Source of the DNA: Cornus controversa
Taxonomy: Eukaryota; Streptophyta; Magnoliopsida; Cornales; Cornaceae
Assembly (NCBI GenBank): GCA_026545225.1
Contig: CM048845.1
Location: 124,980,533-125,044,532, forward strand
Direction of reading: 5' to 3'
Length of the DNA stretch: 64,000 nt
Shown here: positions 38,801 through 50,439 of the stretch, piece by piece
Layout of the letters: every line of letters starts with the position of its first letter
How positions within the stretch are numbered: the first letter of the stretch is position 1
Program-made: the position numbers and the translations under genes
The notes under the pieces: model-generated
Database searches by the model: none
Told to the model about the DNA's origin: nothing
What the model saw: only the letters and a program-made list of their open reading frames with translations

Positions 38801-41800
38801 TGGTCTTTATCCAGCTGATGGATCCGATTTTGATGCACTTAATCATGCAATAGAGAGACTGACATGCAACGATGCCAGTGTCTCAGTCACTAAAGAGAGT
38901 AGCACAGCACTTGGTATGGGCTTCAGGTGTGGATTGATCTATGTGAGGAGATTACCTCTGTTATCAGTAGATATTTGTAGATTTGATGTGAAGAAATCTC
39001 ATTATGCTTACCGTGTTCTTCCTGCAGGTGTGGTTTCTTAGGCTTACTTCACATGGATGTCTTCCATCAGCGGCTTGAACAGGTATTACTCCCCTGTTTT
39101 CTGATCATTTTCCAGATGGTAATCAAATATGATTTTTGGATTATTTACGTACAATTTTCGTTGTTAGTAATGACTGGCTGATTGCTATTGAAGTATTAGG
39201 ACATGATGTTAGGAAAAAACACACAAAAGTCAATAGGACGCCGTGATTGTAATTTTTGGCATTCCCAATAGCCATAATGCTTTTTCAGTCAAGTGCAAAT
39301 ATTGCATCATTAGTTTGGAAGAAACGCCTCCAAATTATATGGATCCAAGCCTGTAACCGATTGACTAGTTTGCAGATCATGGTTGGCTGGTTGCCATTAA
39401 AATGTAATGTTAGGAAAAATACATACAAGGGGCCTCCAATGAACGAATTATAAAATAGAACTCAATGGAACCTCATGATTGTTTTCATTCCTCTAAACCA
39501 GTATGTTCTTTCAGTCCAGTGAAAATTGTGCATCATTACTCTAGAAGCAATGCATGATTATATGACTGCAAACCTGCAACTGATTGAATAGCTTGCTCCC
39601 TTTTTTCGTTTTCTTTTTTAATCCTAGCTAACCTGCAAATAGATGCTGCTCTGCTTCCTGGAGCTGATAAAGGAGTGTAGATTTTTATAGTTAAAACCTC
39701 AAACTTGAGCCACAGGGACTTATATATTCTTTTTGCACTTAAATAAAAATTGAAGTTTCTCCGTTAGGAAAAGGCACGACGTCAAAATCTTTCTTACAAT
39801 CTGGAGCAATGCTGCTAATTAAGCACCACGTGGCAGTCTCTTGGGAATAAATTTAAGGCAATTAGGTAAACTGTATGAAGCTCCGAAGAAACAGTTGCAG
39901 GAAGTTTACAAGGAGTTTTAGCAAATTAAAGGGCTCAAAAATGAGAATTTTCTGGTTACTGATGTTTTAACTAATGATGCTGAAGGCATGCCATGAAGCT
40001 ATGATGAAAATTCTTGTCTAGGATGTAGTCCCAGAGTCTTGTCTAGGATGTAGTCCCAGAGTCTTGTCTATTGCCATATGCTAATCCAAAAAAATAATAA
40101 TCTGAGTGGAGGTCATCTCAAGATTATGGCACAGGGTGCCAAAGAGTAAACTTTCATGGAAAATTGAGTCCTGTTTGCAGAGCTGACAAGTTTGTTATGC
40201 CAGTCAGCTCAATCCAGGAGAGGCACAAGGGTGAGGCAAAGCTCAAAATAAGACGGAAATTCTAGTGTAGAACCATCAAGTCTCCCCTTTTTCTCTTAAT
40301 GTTTTTGTGTTCATTCAGTACACTTTGTGCAGCTCTGGCTCAGCATTATATGCTGGCTTTTACCCTACTAGATGCCCGCGGTGTGTGCAGTTCAAATTTA
40401 TAAATGGCAATGAGTGCCTACAGTTCTCAAAAGTTCACATTTACTGATGAGGAATAGAAACACTACAGAATATGGAAAACAAGGTCATCAATTTGAATGC
40501 AGTCCCTGCCAAAGGCAAAAAAGTTTTAAAAAGGAAGAGTCATTACAGAGAAGTGTATTCTGAAAAGATAAAAAATTAAGTATTTATTAAAATATTTGAT
40601 TGTGCAAGAATATTAATTGGAGATAAAATGAGAGAAAAATGACTAAAATGATTTGGCTATCTATATCGATGACCATTAACTGCACAATTGAGGAAGAGTG
40701 ACATGGTTTGATGTAGTATCATGGACTGAGGTAGGCTAAAATTAATATTAGTTGAGATAGTAAAGAAATACATTATAGCACACGGTTTAAATGAAATTAT
40801 GCATTAAAGTGGTGGATTGGCAAAATAGGATTCATATAGACAATGCTAAGTAGTTTGGATAAGATTTCATAGAGTTGATTATTAAGCAGTTCTATATGTT
40901 TAAAAGAATTTTATTTCATATTTTGTGAAAGGGCGAATTGCTCAAAACGGCCCTTGACAATTACCGATTTGCAGAAAACCCCCCTTGTGATTTTTTTTTG
41001 GCAAAAAACCCCCTCAACTAACCAAGGGGGGTTACTTTAAAGGGACAATTACTAAGGGCTCGTTTGGCATAGCTTTTGCTTTTACTTTTACTTAGAAAAA
41101 AAAGAGAACCAAAAGCTATCACTTCCAATTGACTTATGTGTTGGTGTTTGGAAACTGTATATTAGAAGAGCTTTTAATGCCAAAAGGGTTTTTCTATCTG
41201 TTTGGCAAAACATTGACTGAAGCTCTTCTACTACTGAAATAACTATTCTGCCCTTAGATGGGGTATTTTTTGGACTGTTTGGCAACAAAAAAATATCAAT
41301 ATGTAGTTAAAAAATAATTTTGAAAGTTTTCATTTTTCTTCCTAGAAAGAAAGCAGCTCATCTCATGTTTTGTGACTTTCCTAGAATCTAAATTTTACAA
41401 CTATGATAGTGACTGACATGTAATTTGTGATAGAACAAAATCCATCACACATTTACCATGAATCTCATCAGTGATTTTTTTATTTATATTTACGTTGTTG
41501 ATATTTATAAAATGAGCTAAATAGCAAACATAATTCTATTATAAGGAAGTAATTTCTATTGTCAAATTTTTTTTTTCTTTTCAATATCAATATTTTTACA
41601 GTGCTTTGATAAATTGAAATATGGGAGGAAATTAAATACATTGTTGTGACAAAAAGTTCAATTCAATTTTAAAGATTTGTTTTCTTCAATTTTTTTACTC
41701 TTCATATATGATCCTATTAAACTGAAATAGAAGAGATAACAATGGAACTATAATATAGTTGAAATAAAGGACAAAACAAAGTTTATTTCACAAACATATG

Positions 41801-44800
41801 ATGCATGAATCTGAAGTGATGAATCCCAGTCATATCCCGTTCAGAATTCCATTCATTTATCTTCTTCTCGAATTCATTATCATTATCCAAATATATATAA
41901 AAAAACAAGTAACAAAATATACCATCTGCAAAGCCTATTAAATAATGATTCTTTTTTTTTTTTTTTGACAATTCCAGAGTAGTAGCTCTATTAACAAGGT
42001 AATCCTCTGTATGTGTGTGTGTGTGTGTATATATATATTTATGACAATTCCTTATTAGTAGCTCTATTAACAAGGTAATCCTCTGTATACTCCAAAATAA
42101 TAAAGGATGGCAGATCGGTGTGTCATCTAGCACATGGAAGGTTTGCTTGACAAAGAACTGAAATAATATTGTGATATGTTCTTTGTATAAGTGACAGCCA
42201 TGAACGAAAGTTTAAGCTAGGAAACGATCTGTATAAGTGACAGCCATGAACGAAAGTTTAAGCTAGGAAACAGGGTGTAGGGCAATTTTAACGAAAAGAA
42301 AAAACGAGGGCATAAAATAGAACGAAGAATAACATAAATATACGGGCATTGTATCTAAAGTAGGTACAGCTAAATCTGGGGAAAAAAATGAAGAAGGAAT
42401 TGAAACCTATATGATAGAATGCTATACTGAAATAGGTATCATCTCAAGACTGCTGTGAATGAAAAATGAAAAAAATGGAACAAAGAATAACAAAAATCTA
42501 CGGCCATATTTGCTTCTGGGACAAATCATTAGGTAAAATATTACAACTACTGATAATATTGTGTTCTTCACTTGTTCATACCCAAAATTGAAGAACAACA
42601 CAACCCAAGAAAAAAAAATCACAGTCCCTCAAATATGGGATGATTTTTGGTCTGAAGGCCGCTGGTGGCTCTATATCGTTTGATTTGAGTGTCTCTATCG
42701 TCATCAATATGAAACTTAGGAGGTTGAAATTTGAGAGAAATCGCAAGAGAACGCGAACAGAAACCCTAGAAGATACGAACACGTGAAATGGTAGGGCTTT
42801 TATTTGGGACACGCTTGGAACAAACAATTGTTTACTCATAGAATAAAGGGTATTACGGGAATTACAAAAATATCATTAAAACTTGAAACGACTTCCTGTG
42901 TTTTCTAGGAAGAGTGTTCTTTTGGGGGGTACTAGCTTCTGTTGGAAGGGTATTAGATAAAAAAATTATGTTTTTTTATTTTTTCTTTCTTGAATAATAA
43001 GATTTGAACTTATATTTTCTTCTACATGCATTACCATACTTTTAATTAAAGAAAAATATAAAAAAATTAAAAAATAAAATTCATTGTTATGAGTGCAACT
43101 ACATCAATGTGGTAATTTATAAAAGATCACGTGGTCTGTTTTGTCAAATCAAATTAATACTTTACATCAATGATGTATAATAAAATTTACATTCTTCTTT
43201 TTTCAACCATAAGAACAAATGCACACACACATATATGGTACAATAAAGTTAAACTAGTGTAAGATTAATAGCTATTTTATGCCATTCAATTACTTTTTGT
43301 AATTAAGATTCATTTTTGTTGATTAAATGTCCATCTTATATACTTGTATATATGCGCATTGTAAAATAAAAAATATAATATAAATATTATAATAATGGTA
43401 TATAATATACTTGTTTTTTTATGCTTTTCTTTATTTAAAAGTATAGTGATGCATGTAATAGAAAATATAATTTCAAATCTAATTATTTAAGAAAGAAAAA
43501 ATAAAAATAGGATTTTTTTTATCTAAATTCACACAATTGGGCGAATTGCATAAAACCCTCTTGACTTGGTATTTTAGTAATTGTCCCTTTAAACTACCTC
43601 CTTGGTTAGTTGAGGGGGGTTTTTTGCCAAAAAAAATCATAAGGGAAGTGATGTGGATTATTCAAGAATTGAAGTCGATTTGCTTTATAAAAAGAAGATA
43701 TCAATGAACTTCTATGAAATGGTTTCACGGGATTCAGCCAATTGTCTTGATCATGGGATATCATTGAGAAATAGGAATCCATGTTATCAAAGGATTTCCT
43801 GCGATTGTTTCTAGTATGGAATGAGTCAATCATCCACTTTGGTATCTTATTGAACAAAAATGGTGATATTCTTCCTCCATTGATCAATAATTTCGATTTT
43901 GGGGAAGTATCATGATCATCCAATAAGAAGGGTTTCCATTTTTTCAAATGAACGATTTGAAGACCTATTGATTCTAACAACTGATTGCAGAGTTGATCAT
44001 TCGGACCTTTCAATTTATAGACATAGATCTCAGACCTATGAATGGGGATAATTCTCGAAACTCACAAAGAAAAAGGGGGGGGGGGTGTTCTGCAAATCGA
44101 TAATTGTCAAGGGGGGTTTTATGCATTTCGCCCTTTGGGAAAAGAAAAGTAGAAAGTATCATCATTTCAAGTGCTATATGAGGAAAATGAAATTATTCAT
44201 ATACCTAACTTGTTCAGAATTAGTTCTGCTAACTGTTAACCATGGTTATCTTCTGGGTTGTAGGAATATGGAGCTCATATCATTTCTACTGTTCCAACTG
44301 TACCATATATTTTTGAGTATTCAGATGGAAGGTATGTGGCATGTCATATGTTTTGTGTTATTGTCTCTTAAGATTGGGTTTCCACATGCTTTACCAAGCA
44401 GTATTTGTTGACGCCTTGTTCAGCAAAGTACAAGTTCAAAATCCTGCTTCATTGCCCTCAAATCCCAAAAAACGGGTGACTGCATGTTGGGAACCAACAG
44501 TATTAGCTACAATTATTATTCCTAGTGAGTAAGCTCTCGTCCTCCTTTTCCATTTCACCTATTATTTTTTTCCTGTATGCAAAGAATTGTTTTCATCTTC
44601 TCTTCATCTGCTTTCTACTTCAAGGTATGTGGGATCTGTTATTACCCTCTGCTCTGAGCGGAGAGGGGAGCAGTTGGAGTACTCATTTATCGATAGGTAA
44701 TTTTTTGTACCAAAAAAATGTTTAAATTTTCCTTGTGGTGGCCACTCTCCTTGCTGACTATCCTTATGTTCTTCAATTTATGTTTATTAATGAAATAATG

Positions 44801-47735
44801 AGCAGTGTGATGCAACCATATGATGTCATATATTTGGTTCCAAAATTTTTAACAAAACATGATGCAAATTACAAGGCTTTGTAAATTTACTATTTAAGGC
44901 TTTCCCTTGAGCCTTGATCTTTAGATTCTTGGATGATCTTTGTTCAATATTTCCGAGAATTAAGGAAACCAGATGTTAGTTGAATAGTGGTCATGGCTAC
45001 TCCTTGTCTTGTGAGATTTTGTTTCTAGCTGGTAGTTATCGGTCACTACTTTTGTTGATTTAACCTTCCACAAAGTGAATGATAATGGGAATATTTATTC
45101 TTTAAATTTTCATATGCAGTCAACGTGCCTTTATGAAATATCGCCTACCGTTGAGGGAAATTGTTGTCGACTTTTACAATGAATTGAAGAGTATAACGTC
45201 AGGCTATGCGTCATTTGATTATGAGGATGCAGAGTAAGTTTGTGTGCTCTTCTCTCTCTCTCCCTCTCTCTTCCCCTCCTTCCTTTCCTACACATGCACA
45301 CACGCAATCACCTCCCCGGGCCTCTGCGTATGAAATATAGAATCAGCAGAAGGATGTGTTCACATGTGCTCATAAGCAGCAATATGGCATTGCATGAGGA
45401 TATACATTACAAGAATCACTGGGATTGTAATGTTGGTTACTTAAGAGATGCCTTCGCCGTGGGTCGATAAACCATATACCGGATGTCTGTTAATCTGGCA
45501 TAGTTATTTTGACACAGAATACTCAGTCTTCTAGGCCTAGGAAAAAGTGCCTTTCTAGACCTGAGATAGTTTTTTTTTTTTTTGATAAAAGATGGCCATG
45601 TATGAAACTTTTGTCATATACTCAAGGTTTGTGGTAAAACAAAAAGGTGTTCTCAATATTGGTTGAATTGTTTCTTGATGGATGGGTTTCACAGATATCA
45701 AGCCTCTGATTTGGTGAAACTTGATGTCCTCTTGAACGGACAGCCAGTTGACGCAATGGCAACCATTGTTCATAATTTAAAGGCGCAACGCGTTGGTCGT
45801 GAGCTTGTGGAGAAGCTGAAGAAATTCATAGACAGGTTTACTGATTCAAAGTTAATTATTAGTTTTCAACAGATTTTGCTTCTTCTTTTTTAACAATTTC
45901 CTTAAATTTCTGACATGGAACAGGCAAATGTTTGAAATAACGATACAGGCTGCTATTGGATCAAAGGTTATTGCGAGGGAAACGTAAGTCATTTGCTTTC
46001 CTGTCGCTTAAATAATTTTGACTCGTTATGATGTCATTTACGGCGATTAGTTCTCCTCCCCAAATGTTGTGGTTTCTTGGCTTGTTTTCTTGTGGTCAAG
46101 AATTCCCTGTGGTGCTGATGCATGGGCACTTGCATGGCTTCCAAATCTTACATAAGTGGTGTGATTGTCCAAATAAGCTCTTTTACTGCTTTAGTTGACA
46201 CGAAACAGTTGGATAAATTTATGCAGCCTAGATGTTGACCTCTGACTTACCATATTGTTAGAAAAATGATACTCTATCCAACTTAATAGGCCAGCTATGT
46301 TAGCTGAAAGAGTTGGATGGGAGTGAAGTTCATCATGTGAGACCCGAAATAATGTATTGGTGTACTTAATTTATCTTCTTTAGACAGACTCTTTTTTTGG
46401 CCTGTGTAGCAATAATTTTGGTGAGGTAGTGCTGCATTACCCTATCAATTATATGATGTTATATTTTGGGTCGAGGTTGTATTGTACAATGTAGTTTTCT
46501 GTTTAGTTGGAATGGGGATTTTCACTCAGATGATTGATGAATCCAGAAGCTTACTACTTGCATTAGTGTTTGGCCAAAAAGGAGCGATTTTGTGTCTAGG
46601 AAATAATCTTTCTATTAACACCAAGGGGCTGGAACAGTTGGTCCTGTAAACGGCCTGACAAGGCTGAGGTTTTGGGTTCAATTCTCCCCTCTTGAGGCAG
46701 CCTCATAGAAATATCCTTGGATTAAATTTGGCGCATGGCATTAGGTTTTGTCATGTGTCTGGAGGGGAATAGTGGTGCTACCAGAATGGTTGGGTCAACC
46801 AAAAAAGAGAGAATTTCTATTTCCTTTGGCATGACTTGGATTTATCTTGAGATGTATTTGTACATGGTTTCCCTGGATGATAGGTGATTCTTTTTTGAAA
46901 CCCAATGGACCTAGTGAAGGTTTTCTGGCTTAATGAGAGCTTGAGCCCACAACAATCTGTAGTCGACGGGCTAGGAACGCTTGCCAGACCAACAATGAAT
47001 GTGTAATGATGGTGATTCCACACCAGGCGCAATAAATAATTGAATATTGAAAGGGGATCCTTTCTTACACAGAAAAAGGAATCCATGTTGTTGACTAGTA
47101 GTATTATTAGCCTAAATGCTCCATATCCTTTGGGCCCGCCAATAGTTCTAATTCCTTCGTTATCGGAACTAGGACTCCCGCCCCATAAGAATGCAGTTCA
47201 GGATAACCGTATCCTTGTATGCATAAATATTTGTCTTTGATGCTGTCATTTTGAAATGTCCGCTTCAACTATTGTTTCCCCTCCCAGAGAGCGAAGTTGG
47301 CTTGATGAGCGCTTCCAATTGGTCCTGATCCATGTAATGATGAAATAGAGTGCTATAGTTTCTCGGGAGCACATACAGAAATGGAATTCGTTTCTAGTAC
47401 GATACAAAATGAATTAAAAAAATTAGCCTGATAGAATACCTTTCCTGATTGAACTATTTCTTTTTCTGGGTCTGATTTTGTGAAACCTCAATTACTAATT
47501 TTGAATTTATATAAAAAAAAAATAGTCAATCCAATTTCTGCATTTTAATTTAGCCTATATTTGTTTCAGGATCTCTGCTATGAGGAAGAATGTACTTGCA
47601 AAATGTTATGGTGGGGATATTACTCGCAAGAAGAAGTTGTTGGAAAAGCAAAAGGAAGGAAAAAAGCGAATGAAGCGGGTTGGCTCTGTCGATATTCCTC
47701 AGGAGGCATTTCATCAGCTTTTGAAAGTTTCATAG
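35847..47735 (+). CDS. GUF1: Mitochondrial GUF1/LepA (EF4-like) translation GTPase
   Basis: Eleven exons: 35847-36200, 37572-38322, 38770-38926, 39028-39082, 44264-44331, 44424-44528, 44625-44696, 45120-45233, 45695-45835, 45924-45983, 47570-47735 (stop TAG); 2043 nt, 680 aa, all frames continuous. The first 70 residues are rich in Ser, Arg and Lys and poor in acidic residues, as in a mitochondrial presequence. GTPase motifs: AHVDHGKST (84-92), RGITV (123-127), DTPGHVDF (160-167), NKID (214-217), SAKT (245-248). LepA-specific parts follow: [33 protein letters not shown], and the C-terminal domain with [40 protein letters not shown] and [17 protein letters not shown]. The family promotes back-translocation or recovery of stalled organellar ribosomes. 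Intron 4 is 5.2 kb. Confidence 0.95.
40012..40075. repeat. Short tandem repeat, about 27 bp unit
   Basis: TCTTGTCTAGGATGTAGTCC followed by CAGAG is repeated twice, plus a partial third TCTTGTCTA. Confidence 0.9.
40931..41053. mobile_element. Empty relative of the ycf2-bearing element, one end missing
   Basis: Reads GGCGAATTGCTCAAAACGG, GACAATTACCGATTTGCAGA, then without interruption TTGTGATTTTTTTTGGC and CCCTCAACTAACCAAGG. This is the reverse complement of both arms of 43537-44135, without the plastid segment between them. It breaks off at AATTACTA where another repeat begins (41056). Confidence 0.7.
41965..42270. repeat. Two local tandem duplications
   Basis: GTAGCTCTATTAACAAGGTA with ATCCTCTGTAT occurs twice about 75 bases apart (separated by a GT/AT microsatellite). 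GTATAAGTGACAGCCATGAA with CGAAAGTTTAAGC occurs twice with a period of about 46 bases. Confidence 0.9.
42600..42810 (-). pseudogene. Possible captured 5' gene fragment of unknown identity
   Basis: On the minus strand a leader-like segment with CTAGGGTTTC and a CT-rich stretch precedes ATGACGATAGAGACACTC, giving [14 protein letters not shown] and [15 protein letters not shown]. Composition is more gene-like than the flanks. I do not recognise the protein, and no continuing exon was found. It could be a gene fragment carried by a transposon. Confidence 0.3.
43537..44135. mobile_element. Inverted-repeat element carrying a plastid ycf2 fragment
   Basis: Left end GGGCGAATTGCATAAAACCC; the right end reverse-complements to GGGCGAAATGCATAAAACCC. 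The arms match the empty relative at 40931-41053. Between the arms lies about 420 bases of ycf2. The right junction is a G-run of 12, where the empty element has about six G. Confidence 0.75.
43642..44063 (-). pseudogene. ycf2: Nuclear copy of a plastid ycf2 segment (NUPT)
   Basis: The minus strand encodes an uninterrupted stretch typical of chloroplast Ycf2: [73 protein letters not shown] and [16 protein letters not shown]. It then runs off into transposon sequence. No stop has accumulated over about 135 codons, so the transfer looks recent. It has no start or promoter of its own and is not functional. Confidence 0.92.
46617..46813 (+). mobile_element. Probable tRNA-derived SINE
   Basis: A-box-like GGCTGGAACAGTTGGTCC, B-box GGTTTTGGGTTCAATTCTCC, a 197-base body and an A-rich end. 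Flanked by TTTCTATT at 46609-46616 and 46814-46821. A different family from the two SINEs above. Located in GUF1 intron 10. Confidence 0.55.
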
Positions 47736-48902
47736 GGGGTCCCCCTCAAAGAATCAGCTGTATTTGTAAACTGTCTTTAGTTCATTTCTTTATAAAATGT
47801 GGAATTGGTTCTTAATATTTCAATTATTAGGATGCAATTAAGGGCATCAAAATTTTGGTATTATTTGGTGTGACTTCTGTAAAAGGAAAAATAAAAGATT
47901 TTTTTTTTTTTTTTTGTGAAAAAAGTTGTCCATGTCATTTCCTTTTGGACCGCACTTCTGCTTGCCCTTCTTTGTGATTTGTTTAGTACTAAAAAAGGAA
48001 AAAACTTTGCTTGTTATGAACTAAGGTATAAAGAAATGGAAATAATTTGAGCTCTTTTAACATATTATTGTGACACTATGATTTCATTCTGAAGTGTTTG
48101 GATCATGGGTCTCGGTGGTTCAGTCTTTAGGTACTTTCAGGACCTTGAACAGATTTTCGTAAACCCTTTTAAGTGTGCTTGTATATATGGTAATATTTTC
48201 AAATTTAGGTACTGTGGTCTGTAGCAAAAATGTTACTTTAGTCTCGAGATTCTTCCCTCGTAATGCCTTTTACACTCGCAATACATTCTCACGGCCATAC
48301 CTCATTTTGCTCAAGACTTGAACCCTCCATCTTGGAAGGTGAAAAAGTACCACTACAAAATAGGTATAGTGTAATATCCGTTATGAAATATTATACAATA
48401 AAATCTTGATTATGAAATTATTTTTTGCACGAAAATATTATTCACTCAATAAAAAGATGAGGTTGATGTATTTATAGAGGTTGATGTATTTATAGATGTG
48501 AAAAAAAGATGAAAAAAGCAAAAAAAGCAAAAAAAAAATTGAATTTTTTGGCCAATAGAGTCGTTATAGGCATTGTTAGTGCCTGACGGCTCTATGGCAG
48601 TCCCAGAATTTTTTTAATTTTTTTTTAAAAAAAAAACTATTTCGAGTTTTGGGCAACCAAACATTAGGGTCTGGCCAACGATCATATAACTATTGGCCTA
48701 CACGCGATGCATTTAGTGCGCCGCATTTTTTATTTTATTTTTTAAATAACTTATCGAAATGACATTGTTTCGGTAAGTCAAAGATTTTTTAAAAACGAGC
48801 CCGCGTTGATGCGGGCCTACATGGTAAGGGAATGAATCGCTTAATTAAGCAATCAGTTAGGCTAAGCAGCCCATGCTAAGCCATTGGAGGACCTTTTTAG
48901 GT
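47736..48902. other. 3' flank of GUF1 and repeat debris
   Basis: The GUF1 3' UTR ends within the first few hundred bases. 48300-48365 resembles the minus-strand SINE at 10280-10385 (GACTTGAACCCTCCA, AAGTACCACTA). 48470-48500 duplicates GTTGATGTATTTATAGA. Nothing else is recognisable. Confidence 0.4.
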
Positions 48903-49500
48903 AGGGGTGTAACTTGGGCAGATTGAAAGTACAGTTCATGTTAAACTCGATATATGAAATGTTCAACTCTAACTCAACTCTAACTCGACCTTTGAGTTAA
49001 GCTAACCAATCCTAGCTCAGCCCATCCTTAAATTTTTTAGTTTGGCTTGAATTCAGGCTTGCAACTCGGGTTAAGGTTTCAAGTTAAAATTCGGGTTATC
49101 ATTCTAATTTTATCATATAAGCATCCTGTAACTTTATGAAACTTATAGGTTGCTTTATCATTATTTTATATATTTCAAATGCAAATCATCTACCACCAGA
49201 CATAATTACTATGAAGACTAAAAGGAACGGTCATTACTAATTCACAATTGAAAAAATTAAAAATATTGGTTAGTATATACTATGACATAATGACCAATTG
49301 AACATTAACCAGACCAACCTAATCAAAAATTGAAATAATTAAGGTATATTTAAAAAATATATATATAAAAAATAAAATTAGAATTCAGGTTCGAGTTGAT
49401 GGGACCTCAACCCAAGCCCAACCCTAATTATAAAAATGGTTGCCCGAGCTTATGAAAATCAAGTTGGGCTTGGGTTGACTGACCCAAATTGCACTCCTAA
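48903..49500. mobile_element. MITE-like element with about 20 bp terminal inverted repeats
   Basis: Left end TAGGGGTGTAACTTGGGCAG; the right end reverse-complements to TAGGAGTGCAATTTGGGTCA. The interior has repeated AACTCGA/GGTT motifs and no coding capacity. Confidence 0.65.
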
Positions 49501-50038
49501 TCTTGGGGCCCATTTTGGGTTTGCATCGCCAGACCGTGAGAGATGGCCTAAAACGTTCATATTTCTAAAGTGCCACCCCACTATCCTTGTACAGATTAGG
49601 GCCGACTCAATCAAATTTGAGGTCCTAGGCGAAAAATATAATAGTGGTATTTTAACGTTTAAAATATTAATATCAAATAATAGTTAATAGTTTTTATTTA
49701 AAAATCCTTATTCTTAACTTTTTTATGTTATTAGTTAGATGACTTGTGATTTTTAGTTGTAATAAATTTATTGAGAGTTTTTTTTATTTTTTAGATTGAA
49801 CTATTTTATCTATTTCTTTTAAGTTTTTCATATTGTGATTTATATTTTCCATTAGACACATTCAATAATATAAATAAAAATGACCACAAACTAAATATAT
49901 AATTTATATGACAAACAAATAATAATGAAACTATAAAATAAATTAAGTTAAAGAACAATACAACCTGATGTTATACAAATCTTGTCCAATGCTCTTGTTG
50001 GTAAGGAAACAAATATAGAATAATATAGTGAGAGAGAT

Positions 50039-50066
50039 GGGGGGGGGGGGGGGGGGGGTGGGGGGG
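50039..50066 (+). repeat. Long poly-G tract (20 G, T, 7 G)
   Basis: Twenty consecutive G, one T, seven G. It is exceptional in an AT-rich region and able to form G-quadruplexes. Length may be affected by sequencing or assembly slippage. Confidence 0.9.
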
Positions 50067-50439
50067 AATGTAAAAATTAGAAGTTTGTAGGAAATTAGAG
50101 AAAAAAAAGTAAAAGTAGATGAAAAGTTTTATCACTTTCTAATAATCATTTGTCCGATAAGATGAATAAAAACTTTTATTATCCTAAAATATTAATACAC
50201 CCTAATTGGTTGAAAGGAGGAGAGGAGAGAAAAAAATGTGTAAGAAGAATAAGAGAAAGAAAAAACGATAACAATAAATAAAGGGAGACAATATTTATAC
50301 TTTCCTTTTCTACATTTACACTTCTATCTTAAAATAAATGACATTTCTAACCTTAACATCACAAATGAATGATTATTTTTCTTCAAATTACACAACTACC
50401 CTTTCTGATATCCCCTCACTGTCTCCAATCTTTAATCTT

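Larger units (their letters stand above)
39083..44263 (+). other. GUF1 intron 4, 5.2 kb, transposon-rich
   Basis: Holds local tandem duplications (40012-40075, 41965-42090, 42187-42270), an empty inverted-repeat element (40931-41053), a block starting GGGCTCGTTTGGCATAGCTT at 41056 typical of plant MITE ends, a possible captured gene fragment (42600-42800) and the ycf2-bearing element (43537-44135). No GUF1 coding sequence is missing, so splicing across it is expected. Confidence 0.75.

Noticed and set aside
43606-44013. A nuclear gene for the ycf2-like ORF
   Set aside because: The frame runs from plastid sequence into transposon sequence, lacks a start and promoter context, and is only about 135 of the more than 2000 codons of ycf2.
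40931-44135. A single 3.2 kb transposon bounded by the two similar GGGCGAA ends
   Set aside because: The left segment already contains both arms of the small element in reverse order, so two separate small elements explain the data better. A composite cannot be fully excluded.
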